Assembly: GCF_000004195.4 (NCBI RefSeq)
Contig: NC_030684.2
Span: forward strand, 72,089,392 to 72,153,391
Reading direction: 5' to 3'
DNA length: 64,000 nt
Source of the DNA: Xenopus tropicalis
Lineage: Eukaryota > Chordata > Amphibia > Anura > Pipidae
This document shows positions 1 to 12,197 of the stretch, piece by piece; positions within the stretch are counted from its first letter, which is position 1, and each line of letters begins with the position of its first letter. A program made the position numbers and the translations under genes. The notes under the pieces are model-generated. The model was given only the letters and a program-made list of their open reading frames with translations, was not told the origin of the DNA and ran no database searches.

Positions 1-320
1 TGCAAAGCAGGTCCCACTGTGGGGCAATAAGTGCCTGAAAATCCAAGTGAGTGTGGTTCCTATTTTTGTTGTAATCTTGGGTTAGGTTGCAACAGAGACA
101 TTTAACTTTTGGTATACAAAAAAGGTTCATTTGTTAAAATATTGTGAAAATCTTACAGCAGATCTCAAGCTTAGACATTAAATTCAGTTTAGTCAGCAGG
201 CATTGAGAACTGGTGTTTGATAGCTAGAGCCATTGTTACTCCCATAAACCCAAGTATAAAGCTGGGAATATTTTTTGTCTTAAATATGTTATACACAAAT
301 ATATGATTCTGTCGCATTCA
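1..320 (+). other. Intron of WDR46
   Basis: Non-coding sequence upstream of the acceptor CAG at 318-320. A possible donor at 47-52 was tested as the end of the preceding exon, but the only phase that would fit the exon at 321 contains a stop, so I treat the stretch as intron. Confidence 0.6.
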
Positions 321-1978
321 GGTTTATAAGGACACTAGCGTCTCTCCTCCCCGCTCCCCTTATATGTGTCTACAAGTCAAAGGCCCTATTCATGGGCTTC
401 AGTTCTGCCCCTTTGAAGATATTTTGGGTATTGGGCATGGAGGAGGCTTTACAAGTATGATCGTGCCAGGTCAGTGTTTAATAGTTTTGCTGACACTTTC
501 TTCCACTTTATCTGTTTCATTGTTCTTTTTGCTTTTCTCTCCATCTGTTTCTTTGCATTTACATCCACTTTATATGCTCTGCACCTCTGCATTTGCATGC
601 AACTTCTTTCCTTACTTACTAATATTTTTGTAACTGCTTTTCATGTTATCATTTTGTTTCCTGCTTGTTGATTACATTACTTCTACATTTTATTTCTAGG
701 TGCTGGAGAAGCCAATTTTGATGCTATGGAGTGTAATCCTTATGAGACCAAAAAGCAAAGACAGGAATGGGAAGTTAAAGCCCTACTGGAGAAGGTGAGA
801 ACATTTGTAAAGAGACTGGGTCAGATTATAAAGTAATGCATTACCAATAATGGAAAATGCTGGTAAGCTTAAAAAAAAAAAAAAAAAAAGTATAGCAAGA
901 TAATAGAAACGAAAGCCAAAGAAATACATTTTTTTGCAGTTGTAAATGTGCATCCCAAGCACAGATAGAAAGAAAATAACACCGTTCCACAATTTCTGCC
1001 TTTCAGATCCAACCAGAACTCATTACTTTGGACCCAACTCAGCTAGGAGAGGTTGATGCTATCACCATGGAACAGAAGCACAAAGAGAAAGTGGAGAGAC
1101 TGGTGAGGACTTTGTGTTATCCTTGTTAGTTGTTATCATATGCTCCATTCTCCCTTTTCAATTTTATTATTAGCAGTTCTGTTTACAGTGCTGCCAACAT
1201 GGCCTACATTGGGTTATATGCTAATCAGTTTCTTCATACTTTTATCTTAGGGATTTGATCCTCATGAAAAAACCCCTTTTGTACCCCGCCACAAGTTAAA
1301 GGGTCGGAGTTCTTCAGCAAATTTGCTAAAACGCAAAAAGAAGGTGGCACATGAAGAGCAAAGGGTTAGTTCCAACGTCAAAATAAGTGTATGAGTGATA
1401 ATAGGCAGTCGTTCACAAAAATCACTGGTGCACTGTAACTCTAACAGGGTCAAATAGGCATAACTTGTCATAATTATTCCACCAATGTCTGCATTATTAT
1501 CTTGGCGCCTGAAGGCTGATGATATCAACTTGTTTTAACACGCATTTATCCTTGTAATGGGCGGATAACTTACAGCCTAACACTATGTTCCATGCCCTCT
1601 TCTGTGTACACCTGGCATATGTCATTGATGCTTCAAGCATTCATTTAATGTTCTCTTTATCATATTAACTAACTTTCTTTCATACATAGTTACATACATA
1701 GGGTTGAAAATACATCAAGTTCAACCCTCAAAACGCAGCACACACAAACCTATACTGAGCTATCTATACACTCACATACATAAACTATATATACCTACAT
1801 CAATACTAACTGTAGATTTTAGTATCCTGTTTTAGTACTTTCTAACCTTCTTTCTTTCCCACAGGAACAGATTCGAAAAAGTATTAAAGTTAAAGAAAAA
1901 CAGAAAGAACAGAAGAAGAGCAGAGAAGGGATAAGATCCCCAGCTGAACAGTCAGCCTTAGACCGATTCAAAAAGTGA
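321..1978 (+). CDS. wdr46: WDR46 (BING4-type WD40 nucleolar protein), 3' part: last five coding exons
   Basis: Exons seen: 321-469, 700-794, 1007-1102, 1251-1364, 1865-1978; stop TGA 1976-1978. All introns are GT-AG and phases agree (first exon begins with the last base of a split codon). They give the C-terminal 188 residues. The end of the WD40 region reads [19 protein letters not shown]; it is followed by the BING4 C-terminal domain with [20 protein letters not shown] and a lysine-rich tail ending ALDRFKK. These match vertebrate WDR46 almost word for word. The family acts in the nucleolus as a scaffold of the small-subunit processome for 18S rRNA maturation. Upstream exons lie left of the window. 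No canonical AATAAA is seen close after the stop, so the 3' end is uncertain. Identity is very secure, also by neighbours. Confidence 0.95.
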
Positions 1979-3710
1979 GAAACACAAAGGCTTGGCAGAG
2001 ACTTTTTTTTTTCAGAAACCACATTGATTCCACATTCATGAGCAGCAATGCTAAAATTCCATTTTTAACAACCGATATTTCTCTCATCTTTTGTGCTCAA
2101 GGCATTTGCATTTTCTTACCCACTATACAGCACTCATTGAGTGTCATTTTGTCTCATGGGAAAGTTTTTACTTTGACTGTGGTTTATAGCATTTTCTAGT
2201 CCTACGCCTACTGTATATATGTTTAATAATACATTTTTACTGTGCCTGTAATTCTCAAGTAAATAATGTATGGAAGTTTAATCTGTGTGACTTCATTTAC
2301 CCTTAATGATTTTTCCACTGCTGTTATAGTTAATTAGCTGCACTTAGAAAGCATACACTTTACATAAAATAATAATAATAATAATAATGATGGAAGAGGC
2401 ACTGCTGCCATGAGGCAAACTGAGAAGCTCTCCTCAGGTGGCAATGCTTAACGGGTTTTAACGGGTGGCAAAAAGCTGCTCCTGGTAACTTCCAAAAAAA
2501 TTGTGTGTTTGGTGGGGATTTTAAAGATCGGAAGAAGGTTACAGTAAGATGACAAAAAGAGAAGAGAACAATGAAGAGGGATGATGGGAAAGGAGATGAG
2601 AAAATATTAAGAATAAAAGTCTGGAGGCAGATAGAAATGGGGAGTGAAAGGTCAGGTGCAAAGACAGTGGGAATTAAAGGCTTAAAAAGAAACTATACCT
2701 GAATATTGCAGGTATATATTGCATAAAACAGCTCATATGTAAAACACTGCTTCATCAAAATAAATTATTTTTATAAAAATATTCTTTCTTTCATCTCAGG
2801 CACTGAGTCCTTCCTGGAGGAAAGAACACTAAAAGAACAACAGAGTGGATGGCCCTCCCAGGGAGCCCTACCATTCCCAGCTGGCTACACCTCCTCCAGG
2901 AGGCTGTACCACCCAGTTCTTTTAGTGTCCTTATGGGAGGAGGACATAGCTCCCCTAGGGAAGTTTTTTCTTTTTATTCCTTTGTTCTCTCCTTTCTTAT
3001 CATAAGATTTTCACAGAAGTATTTTGTTCAAAAGCAGTCTTACTTAAAGAAATTCTTGCTACAAGATCTTCTGCCTAGCAGTGAACTTCATTGTTGAGTC
3101 TGGATATGGTGGAGGCCATGAGAACACCACCTGTGTGAACGTGGACACCAAAAGGTGAAACAACTTGAGAGATTTTACTGCTCACTATTCTCTCGTGTGG
3201 GATTTTTAAAAGAATAAGTTCATATTCTCACTGTTCTATATGTCAAAGTTTGTTGTACTAAAACAACTTATAAAAAAAAACTTCAGCTCCAAAGACTATG
3301 ACAGAAAAGCAACAATCAGTGACACTCACATGCTCAGTGTGCTCTGTGCAACTGAGAAGCTAAGCTTAGGGGTCTTCCCAAATTATCAAGCAGAAAATGA
3401 GGTTCATCGGCCATATAAGTTAATGCAAATTTTATTTATTTCTAAACTGCCATGTAATGAGAATCTGAATTAATTACTAATCAGCCTTGTATTATGACAT
3501 TTATATTCTATATACACAGTATATTTTGCCTGGGTCCCTAAGCTCAGTGCAATAAATTGGCAGAAAGGAGATGGGGAGCATCTTTGGAGGCACAGATCTT
3601 CCTTGCTAAAGGGAACATAAAAAGCCACAGATGAACACAAGACAAAATATTCATCTGTAATAACACCCAACTTAGAATTCTGATGTCAGTAGTCTATTAT
3701 AATATTTAGG

Positions 3711-4402
3711 AATGCACCAAATCCACTATTTTGGAATCTAGTCGAACCCTGAATCATTTAACAAAAATCCTAATTTGTGTATGTAAATCAGACCATGAAG
3801 GGGCTAAAGAGAAGCATGCATGAAGCGCATGGTGAAAAATGTTCAACTTCTGTGTTTATATGACAAAAAGTCAAGTGATTTTAAAGGGCAAGGAAAGGCA
3901 AAGTCACTTGGGGGTGCCAAAATGTTAGGCAACCTCAAGTGACTTTAATCGCTTACCTTGTACCCCGGGCTGGTGCCCCTGTTAGGAGAAAACAGCACCA
4001 GCCCGGGGTACCTGGAGCTCAGTGCTTCCTCCTTCCTGCTTCATTCTTGGAACGACTAAGAACAGGCACATGCGCAGTAGAGTGAAAAGCCGACTTCTCT
4101 GTTAAAGTTCGGCTCTTTTCACTCTACTGCGCATGCGCGCGCAAGCGAACCCGGAAGTAGGAAGCACTGCAGCTACCCCGGGCTGGTGCTGTTTTCTCCC
4201 AACAGGGGCACCAGCCCGGGGTAAAAGGTAAGCGATTAAAGTCACTTGGGGGTGCCTAACATTTTGGCACCCCCAAAGTGACTTTGCCTTTCCTTCTCCT
4301 TTAAGGATCCGAATTCGGTTCAGCCAGGCATATGGCCAGATCCAAATCCTGCTAAAAAAGGTTGTATCTTGGCTGAATCCTGGATTCGATGCATCCATCG
4401 GT
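3711..4402. mobile_element. hAT-like palindromic repeat, split by a younger MITE
   Basis: The left part starts AGGAATGCACCAAATCCACT near 3711. The right part ends with GGATTCGATGCATCC near 4398. The two halves are inverted versions of the same terminal sequence and are separated by the TTAA-flanked element at 3881-4304. Related ends occur at 6080, 19416, 20668 and 46108 in this window. Assignment to hAT is inference. Confidence 0.55.
3881..4304. mobile_element. TTAA-flanked palindromic MITE (Kolobok/T2-like), GC-rich interior
   Basis: It is bounded by TTAA at 3881-3884 and 4301-4304. The ends are AGGGCAAGGAAAGGCAAAGT and its inverse ACTTTGCCTTTCCTTCTCCT. Long inverted copies of CACCAGCCCGGGGTA and of a CACTCTACTGCGCATG segment lie inside. 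TTAA target duplication with AGGRR-type termini is the signature of Xenopus T2/Kolobok MITEs. It sits inside the hAT-like repeat. Confidence 0.75.
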
Positions 4403-4539
4403 ATCATTCAGTATTAGGTTGGAACAGTAACCCCCGAGTTTATTCCTTTATTTTTGGTTAAAAGCAGGCACTCTTCAGGTAATATGGTGGTGAAAAGGGG
4501 TTACTTTATTTATATAATTTATCAGAGCCTTAACCCTTT

Positions 4540-5700
4540 AAGTGCCACAGGACGTAGAATTTTGTCTGCTGTATTTCAATTTGGCTTCCTCTGTACCCCA
4601 CATAGTTTTGTAAATCTATGCATATAGGGCATCAAACTGTTCAGTAGACCCCTGGCGTTCATATTTAGAGTGTTTTATGTTGGTGCGTTACTAAATGTGG
4701 GGTACATAATGGGCAAAATGCAAGCTTTGTGACAATTTTCATAAACACTGTACTGTTTAGCATAGCTTTGTAGTTTGGTAGTTTGCAGGAGAAAGATGTA
4801 TTTACCCATTTTTGTTTTGTCAGAATCTGTACTTTAGGAAAATACATGGTTTTCTAGGGTCTTCATACTGTTAGAGGGTCTTATGGCACATACTGTAATA
4901 CACATACCGGTAGCTTATATTGCAGCGTATTCACTTTGTATGCACTAGCTTCCTTTTGGGGTCTCTAAATGCCAGATACATTGGTGATCCTATGCACAAT
5001 GGGCATCAAACTGTTAAGCTGACCCTTGGCTTTTATATTTGTATGTGGAAGGTTTGATGCGATTTTCAGGTATTTCATCAAAACCGGCAATTTTGGGAAA
5101 GCATTGCGACTCTGTAGTTTGGAGTAGAAAGACATGGGTACCCATTTTGAATTCGTCTGAATGTGTACTTTCCAAAAATATATGGGTTTGGGGGGGTCAA
5201 TGTTTTTTTGTGTTTTTACCCCACACAAAATGCAGTAATCATGTTGAATTTTCAGTAGCTAAAGAGATCTCTGGGGCAATTTGTATGTACTAACTTCCTT
5301 TTGGGGTGTCTACATGCCAGATACATCGGTGATCCTATGCACAATGGGCATCAAACTGTTCAGCGGACCCCTGGCTTTCATATTTAGGGTGTGTTTTCTT
5401 GGTACCTAATGTTATGTGGGAGATATGCTTGAAAGTGGAAGCTTTGAGGTGATTTTTTTTTTTTTAATTTTCATATTTTTTTTTATAGAAACTGCTAAAT
5501 TCAGAAAAGTATTGCCGTTTGGTACTTAGGAGTAGAAAGACATAGTTACCCATTCGGCAGAATGTGTACTTTTTAAGAATATATGGGGTAAACCTAATGT
5601 TCCAGGATTTTTGCTCTGGAATCTAAAGTATGCCGTATTCTGCTGTAATGCTTTGAAAATTTGGTAATTTACTGCTGGGAGTTTTTGATCTATAGAAGTC
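4540..5700. repeat. Diverged tandem repeat, about three units of 345-375 bp
   Basis: The phrase CATCAAACTGTT followed by a GACCC(C/T)TGGC motif recurs at 4630, 5004 and 5349. CTTCCTTTTGGGGT and GGTGATCCTATGCACAATGG recur with it. Unit spacing is 374 then 345 bases. Units are well diverged, so it is old. No coding capacity was recognised. Confidence 0.7.
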
Positions 5701-6079
5701 TGAAATCTCCATAAAACTATACATATCCGGTATTGGCACGTTCGGGAGACATGAGGCTTTCCAAATCAGTTGTATTTTTGTCCATAAAATAAAACATGTT
5801 TCTGGTATAAATCCCTATATTTTGAGCTTTTTTTTGTATTTCAAGCTCTAAATCTTGTTCCAGAAGTGGAAATACACAAAAACTCAGATTTGGAAAGCTC
5901 ATGTTCTCCCGAAAAAAAACCAATATATAGTTTGCCTACCTAAACTTAAACTAAACGTAAAAGCCCCTAAATTGAGAGAGCACAGAAGGTTTACAAAACG
6001 TCTGGCACTGAGGGGAACCGAAATGTGAAATTCTGCTGGCACTTTGCCCCCTCCCTTAGGAATTAAATTTGGTTCTTAG

Positions 6080-6302
6080 TAGGAATGCACCAAACTCACT
6101 TTTTTGGGTTTGGCCGAATCAGAATCCTAATCAGCATATGCCCTTAGAAAGGGTTAAAAATCCCCCCCCCAACATTTAATGCTTCCAAATGCTAATTAGC
6201 ATATGCTAATTTGTTAATTAGGATTCAGCTGAAACCGAATACTTTTAAAAAAGGCTGGATTCGGCCCAAATCCCAAACTGAATCTGGGATTCATTGCATC
6301 CC
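6080..6302. mobile_element. Short hAT-like palindromic repeat
   Basis: The left end is TAGGAATGCACCAAACTCAC and the right end is GGGATTCATTGCATCCCT, an inverted counterpart. The flanks carry GGTTCTTA on the left and GGTTCTTG on the right, a plausible 8-base target duplication with one change. Confidence 0.6.
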
Positions 6303-6642
6303 TGGTTCTTGGCTTACTGAGTATGTTCAGTTTTTCTCAACTCAGGTTACCAAACATCCCCCCAGTCCAGCAGCCAATGAAGAGAAACATGTTTTTTTCT
6401 GTTCCATAAGCTCCCTGACACATATGGGTGATTCCCTTTATGCCCCAGGTGCTTTTGTCTGTGTCTCCCCTGTTTTGAGACTGGGAGTAAGTTAGGTGCG
6501 TAACTGCCAACTGTTAGTCTTGCAGGAGGATCAGAGCACCTGTGGTAAAGTTAAAAATTGTGAAAGCAAAGTCAAAAAGCAGTCATTTTTAACTGCAACT
6601 CTTTATTGGGCAAACACAACATGTATTGAGACTGAAATTCCG

Positions 6643-7058
6643 TTAAAGGAACAGTAACACCAAAAAATGAAAGAGCTTTAAAGTAATACAAACATAATGC
6701 ATTGTTGCCCTGCAATGGTAAAACTGGTGTGTTTGCTACATTAACACTACTATAATTTATATAATAAGCTGCTGTGTAGCCATGGGGGCAGCCATTCAAG
6801 CTGGAAAAAAGGAGAAAAGGCACAGGTTACATAGCAGATAACAGATAAGTTCTGTAGAATACAATAGTGTTTTATCTGTTATCTGTTATGTGCCTGTGCC
6901 TTGAATGGCTGCCTCCATGGCTACATAGCAGCTTATTTATATAAATTATAGTAGACTTTCTGAAGTAAACACACAACTTTTACCAGTGCAGGGCAGCAGC
7001 ACATTATGTTTTAGTTACTTTTATACACTTTCATTTTTTGGTGTTACTGTTCCTTTAA
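6643..7058. mobile_element. TTAA-flanked palindromic MITE (Kolobok/T2-like), family A
   Basis: TTAA at both edges, termini AGGAACAGTAACACC and GGTGTTACTGTTCCT, and the whole body folds back on itself around the AGATAACAGATAA / TTATCTGTTATCTG centre. Further copies are at 17231, 34956, 48531 and 61521, with fragments at 12050 and 55920. Confidence 0.85.
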
Positions 7059-8169
7059 GTATGCTGCAGATTGTATGATGTATTACAGCACCTGTTGCTG
7101 CATTCATATTTGTTATATACTTTGCTGGTTTATAATTATGTGTTGCATATTATCCATGCTACTTGTGTGCTGTGGTTCAGCTGGGAACTCAAATCATCAA
7201 GTTCAACTATACATATACTTTTATCAGGTAAGTGGAAAGTTTCCAATATGAACACAGGAGTTTGCAGACTAATAACATGCTACCTGCTTGGATTCATCCT
7301 CAACCTGGAAAATTTGTATCCAGGTATCTTCGCTATAGGTTCACAGCTTGATGGAGCAGATAGGTTGTTTAGCTGTGCTGTCCCTTTAAAGGAAAAGGTT
7401 CCTAATGCAGGAGAGGCTGGGGCAGACTAAATGGCTTCCAGGATGTAACTATTTTATTGGATTTTTCTGAGCCTGTCACGTTGTTCTCACATGCTGCAGA
7501 GTGTATGAACTTGTAGAAACAAAAAAATGACATGTCTGGTTACATCAGCGAGAGATCATTATACAAGGAGCGCGTTTATAGCCGCAAGCCTGTTATGGAT
7601 TGATTCATCCGCTGCTTGTATGCCTTATGTATCCAAACTCCTGTGATATACACAGCATATTTGCTTCCCAAATACCATTTCTTTCCAATGTGAAGCCTAT
7701 TACTTTGATATGGTTTATAGGAAGTTGTTTGGTAAGGTTAGCACATGAAGATCAGTTCATTGTGCATGTTAAATCAGTATATCATTACTTTACTACAATA
7801 TCTGCAGTTAACCAGGGAATTATGATCTAGCCATTCAGTGTTTGGATACTAAGCGCATTTCTGCAGTGTATTAATACCATACTGCAACTTCTGCAGATTT
7901 CAGTGTTATATAGCCATTCAGCATGTGGATACCAAGTTCTTCAGGTCTGTATTACTCTATTGCAACTCTTGTAGTTCACTTTATTACGACATTACAATGT
8001 TGGCAGTTAACCAGCACAATTATGATATGACATTTCAGCCCGTAGACTCCAATGGCTATAAAAAAATATTGTGCAGTGAAAAATTTGTCGCTTATTGACT
8101 CTAATGCGTTTGCTAATTCTTGCCAAAATGCGAAACAGGACAGATTCACCCATCTCTAATTGCAGCTTC

Positions 8170-8450
8170 TTAGGCTAATGCCAGGCAAAGCGCATGGCGC
8201 ATATTTTCGGGAAGCTATAAAACGCATTCCGAGAATATGCTCCATACTTTTAAAACTCCCCCTACCTGTGCCTGCACCCCAATGAATTGAATACGCTCAG
8301 GTGCAGGCACATGTAGCCGATATCCGCATAAAAACACAAGAAAATGTAAAGTCTCGCATTTTTATGCAGATATCGGCTACATGTGCCTGCACCCGAGCGT
8401 ATTCAATTCATTCAATGGCAGGCACATGTAGGGGGAGTTTCAAGTGTATG
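8170..8450. repeat. Long hairpin repeat
   Basis: GTGCCTGCACC(C), GCTACATGTGCCTGC and AATTGAATACGCTC segments occur in both orientations around a centre near 8335. This gives a fold-back element of about 280 bases. No flanking duplication was confirmed. Confidence 0.6.
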
Positions 8451-8589
8451 CAACGTATTTTCAGCAAGCGTATTTATTAACAGGAGACAACTGCTCAGAG
8501 TACCAATTCTGTTGTATCCATGCAGGATATTTATTAGTCTAGCAGATAGGTTTTATCTATGTACTGTATGTATACAATGTATATCAAGC

Positions 8590-9875
8590 CCCATGCCCCT
8601 GAAGATGCCCACAGTAGATCTCCATCTTTTGCCGTGCCCAACTACTGCACATGCTCAGTCTGCTCTTGGCTGACCTGAACTTAGGGATCGACTCACAATA
8701 TTCTTCTTTCTCCTGCCTCCTTGCTCTAGTCACTGCTAAACATGCATATAAGCCAACCAACACTGAGTTCAGAGTTTGTGCTCTCACTATTATAAACAGA
8801 CTGTGTACGAAACCCCCAGTCTGCTCAATAAACCTTTGCTCTGGTCATTGTAATGCAAGTGTCAGAAAGTTGTTTGTAGAAGAAGAGAATTCAGAATGAG
8901 TTTTGGTTAGAAAAAGCCACAATTATCTTATGAGCTGATATTTTGGGTGATGGAGATATGATATTTGGGAGCCTGTTGTAAACAAGTTATGTCTAAATAC
9001 TAAGCTAAAGCTTGTTTTTATTGATATCTTGTAATAAAATGTGTATAATAGCACAGTACTAATTTATGTGTAACTGTATCCATGATACACCTGTGTTTCT
9101 GTGCCAATGGGATCATTTGGCCTGTATCATTTATGGATTAATTTTTAGGTTCCACCTAGTTCTCTATCGAGGTTGAAGAAAAAATTATATACACAAGAGA
9201 ACTGACCAATGAGAATGCTAATTAGATTCCCGGCACTATAGCAGCCATTTTGATATCTTATATATAGAGATAATTGTCATTTTCCTTTCATTATATGACA
9301 CAGAAATCAGACATGGGAATAAAGGGACAGACTTGTTCAGCGCTGGGAAACTGTGCTTAATGCTCCCAACTCCAATTGCAGGAACAAAATTTACACAGAT
9401 CATCTGGGATTCTCATTGTAGGATTATTTTGCATATTTATGCAGCCACTGCTCTGGAGAGCTGGGAAAATATTAAACAATGCAAAAAAAACTCTAAAACC
9501 CACATTCCATTACATGGCAACACAAGAACCAGTGTAGTCTGCATATTATGATTCTAATTATTAATCAGCTTCTATAGCAGATATTACCTGATGTGCTGTT
9601 TTGCTAATTTACTACGTTCCCTAAGCTCAGCCTCCCAACAGCAGCCCAGAACAATCTGAGCATGTGCAAGCCCTAAATCTTACAAAAGATGGTCTAACAA
9701 AGTAACAAGATGGTGGGCCCCCTCTGGACAACTTTGAAAGCATAAATCATTCCTTTAATTAGGCTTCTCAACCTCTGGGCTTGTGCAGTAAGTTTCAAAT
9801 CTTTATATTTATGTTCAGTATACAAAATACAGCATTTCTAATGATTTTCAGATTTAGACTATAGTTCTCCTTTAA
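8590..9875. repeat. Eroded copy of the MITE family seen at 61268-62253
   Basis: The interior shares the phrase CTTAGGGAT(C/T)GACTCACAATAT with the element near 61450, and the right end ATAGTTCTCCTTTAAGG matches that element's TTAGTTCTCCTTTAAA end. The middle is broken up and the left edge is not resolved. Confidence 0.45.
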
Positions 9876-10250
9876 GGTTACATCAGTCTGCATTCAGGGG
9901 CCAAACATACAATGAATAATATAAGCACTTTTTGCAAGTGTTCTTGCCTGTTCTGTGCTCCCCTTCCAATTTTGTTCATAAAGACCTTTCCTATAGTGCC
10001 ACAAGGCAGATTTTTATCCTGCAGGTAAATGCAGGCCAAGAATCCTCCGGGTACAGTAACATCAATAAGCTTTTTTGTGCAACAGATCTTCGGCCTGAGT
10101 TTATCAGCAGGCGAAGAATCTGCCCTTTTTTACTTATGTAATAGACTGATTTCATTGTTTAGTCTCTGCACGAGAAGAAACAAACACGCAATTAATTCAC
10201 ATGTTGTTAAAATGATTGGAGAGCACTATGCAATATTCCACATTCCACCA

Positions 10251-10454
10251 TAGGGCCAGATTCAATTCAGTGAGAAAAAGTTCTCATGGTTTAGCAAAGG
10301 AAAATTCATGGACAACATTTAATTTGAGAATTTTTTTTCCCCATTGACTTCAAAAGAGTTTTCACATGATAAACAGTTCACATCTTGAATTGATTCTCAT
10401 CCATGAGTTTTCACTTTATAAACCTTTTTCTCACTGAATTGAATCTGGCCCATA
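10251..10454. mobile_element. Palindromic MITE 110 bases beyond the B3GALT4 stop
   Basis: The terminal inverted repeats are GGGCCAGATTCAATTCAGTG and its inverse CACTGAATTGAATCTGGCCC. ATA flanks it on both sides. It probably lies in or next to the B3GALT4 3' UTR, and a TTTAAT at 10319 would read ATTAAA on the gene strand. Confidence 0.7.
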
Positions 10455-10564
10455 AAGAGCTATGTAGGGGACAAGAAATGTAAAAATATCAGCAATGTTA
10501 TTAGAAATTGCATTTCTATATCTGGTCCAGTGTATAATTATCAGCATACTGTTAGAAGTGGCAG

Positions 10565-11605
10565 TCATATCTGTCCAAATCCTCCCTCTTCTATCAAATT
10601 GCCCAGTATCTTACAGCGCAGCAGTGCAAATGGGCACCAGTAATTTCTTGCTTCACTCAAAATTTCCCAAGCCTCCTTCATGCCCTTGGGTGTTAGGCCA
10701 TGGGAGCTGAACATTGTGCTGTAACAGCAGCCATTGTGTGGTATTTTCATGGAGCCTGACATACTTGCTGAATGTTTGGGGGATATCCCAGCTGCCCATG
10801 CCAACAGTCCCACATAGACGTCCTCCAATGGAATAATAGGGCTTTTGCCAGTCTGCTGCAACAGCCACTCAACTACTTCATGGGACAAAATATAACCTGT
10901 ACCACTGCAGTAAGGACTAAAGTACTTTTCTGGGTAGATATCAGTAGAAGTGTAATGCCGACTGTCAGGATCACGGTTAGGGTAGACTTTCCAATGCACC
11001 CTTCCTAAATAGAGAGGTCCATGTTGTCCCTGAAGGTATCTTGACAAGGAAAATGTATTTACAAATACATCATCGTCAGTTTTCAGCAGGAACCTAGCAC
11101 CATGACATCTCTGAGACATCCATGATAGTCCCACCAAAGTTTTCATAGTCAAGTTGCGGTAACTGTCATTAAAGGCAGCTTGGATGATATCCCCATGGAT
11201 CTTTGCCTCCTCCAACAATGCAGCTTGATCATTGTGTGACTGAGGAACCCCTAGTACAAAAAAAGTGACTGCCTGAGAATCCAAGTTGGATGAAGACCCC
11301 CAAGTCTGCCTGATGGCATTGCGCCGTTCATGGTGAAAGGGAGCGCTAGAGACTAAGATAAGAAGCATGGGGGCTGGTGAACAAGCTTTAGGAGGGGAAA
11401 GGAGAATAGCTGGGGGTTTAAATGGAGTAGTTGAAGGCGGAGAGCGAGTTGGATAGAAAAGTGGAAGTGCGCAGGAAATAATCTCTTCATAGTGCTCTGA
11501 GAAGACAATAAGAATACAAATAAAAAGAGAAAGGCATAAAAAACGAGAAAAAGTCCGACGCGGGATACACAGGCGATGTATATTAAAAGCAAAGTGTGAA
11601 AGCAT
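10565..11605 (-). CDS. b3galt4: Beta-1,3-galactosyltransferase 4 (ganglioside GM1/GD1b/GA1 synthase), single coding exon
   Basis: A 346-residue type II Golgi membrane enzyme of glycosyltransferase family 31. B3GALT4 enzymes transfer galactose from UDP-Gal to the GalNAc of GM2/GD2/GA2. Seen: a basic short cytosolic tail, a membrane anchor at about residues 19-36, a proline-rich stem, RRNAIRQTWG at 94-103, the metal-binding DxD in LLKTDDDVFVN (DDD at 177-179), LYLGRVHWKV, and EDVYVG at 261-266 (catalytic acidic motif). Possible N-glycans are at NDS 146 and NLT 151. The frame stays open upstream of the start only through a TTG; no ATG exists between the upstream stop (11711-11713) and 11605, and that ATG has G at -3, so I start there. 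LLRCKILGNL near the C-terminus is typical of B3GALT4 rather than other B3GALTs. An acceptor AACAG just upstream fits splicing from a distant non-coding exon. Confidence 0.93.
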   Translation of the reverse strand: MLSHFAFNIHRLCIPRRTFSRFLCLSLFICILIVFSEHYEEIISCALPLFYPTRSPPSTTPFKPPAILLSPPKACSPAPMLLILVSSAPFHHERRNAIRQTWGSSSNLDSQAVTFFVLGVPQSHNDQAALLEEAKIHGDIIQAAFNDSYRNLTMKTLVGLSWMSQRCHGARFLLKTDDDVFVNTFSLSRYLQGQHGPLYLGRVHWKVYPNRDPDSRHYTSTDIYPEKYFSPYCSGTGYILSHEVVEWLLQQTGKSPIIPLEDVYVGLLAWAAGISPKHSASMSGSMKIPHNGCCYSTMFSSHGLTPKGMKEAWEILSEARNYWCPFALLRCKILGNLIEEGGFGQI

Positions 11606-12197
11606 GGCAAGTGAGGAAATTGCTTCAGGCTGCTTCTTCAAATGGTTCTTCTGTTTGATTAGTTTAACAAAATCTACATTTGCCTCATCTGCACATTTAG
11701 GATTGGGCAGTTACCAGTGACTTAGTCTGTAATGTTACCAAAGGCCTAAGATGGTAGTTTGCCTCCATTTGACAGATGAATCCCAGACCTTGCACTGTTG
11801 TTGGCTGATTGGTGAGAGCACTAAGATGGCATCATAGCTGAAAGCAAGGCGTTTGTTACTAAAAATAAAAATACAGCAGAATTAGGTTACTGTGAAGTGA
11901 TAACATGAATCCTATCAAAGGAAAAAAGAAAAAGACAATTAAAGCTGCCAAAGCAAAGTGGGAATTTCATTTTAAAAAATATATGTAATAACTAGGTTAA
12001 AAAGATAACTGGGGGGAGGGGCAATCCTCTTCTTCTTTCTTCAAATAAGCTGCTGTGTAGCCATAGGGCAGCCATTCAAGCTGGAAAAGGAGAAAGGGCA
12101 CAGGTTACACATCAGAAAGCAGATAAGCTCTGTAGAATACAATCTGTGAAAGAACTAAACTCATGGTATTCTACAGGGTTTTTCTGTTATCTGCTGT

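Larger units (their letters stand above)
1979..10564. other. Repeat-rich interval between the convergent WDR46 and B3GALT4 3' ends
   Basis: It holds the WDR46 3' UTR (roughly 1979-2300) and a series of repeats listed separately. About 2366-2390 is an (AAT)n run. About 2790-2930 is a small hairpin-bearing repeat. From 7060 to 8160 and from 9900 to 10245 I see no recognisable gene or clear element. Small open frames here are short, overlap repeats and lack protein-like conservation cues. Confidence 0.6.

Noticed and set aside
1..52. Possible WDR46 exon ending at 46 before GTGAGT
   Set aside because: The phase required by the next exon meets a TGA, and other frames do not resemble the expected WDR46 sequence.
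364..633. 89-codon frame starting in WDR46
   Set aside because: It is a WDR46 exon (321-469) read on into its intron; the ATG is an internal methionine.
7071..7430. 119-codon plus-strand frame
   Set aside because: Starts just outside a MITE, hydrophobic AT-driven composition, no splice or promoter support.
10565..11641. 358-codon version of B3GALT4 starting at 11641
   Set aside because: The triplet at 11641-11639 is TTG, not ATG. The first ATG in frame is at 11605, with a G at -3, giving 346 residues.
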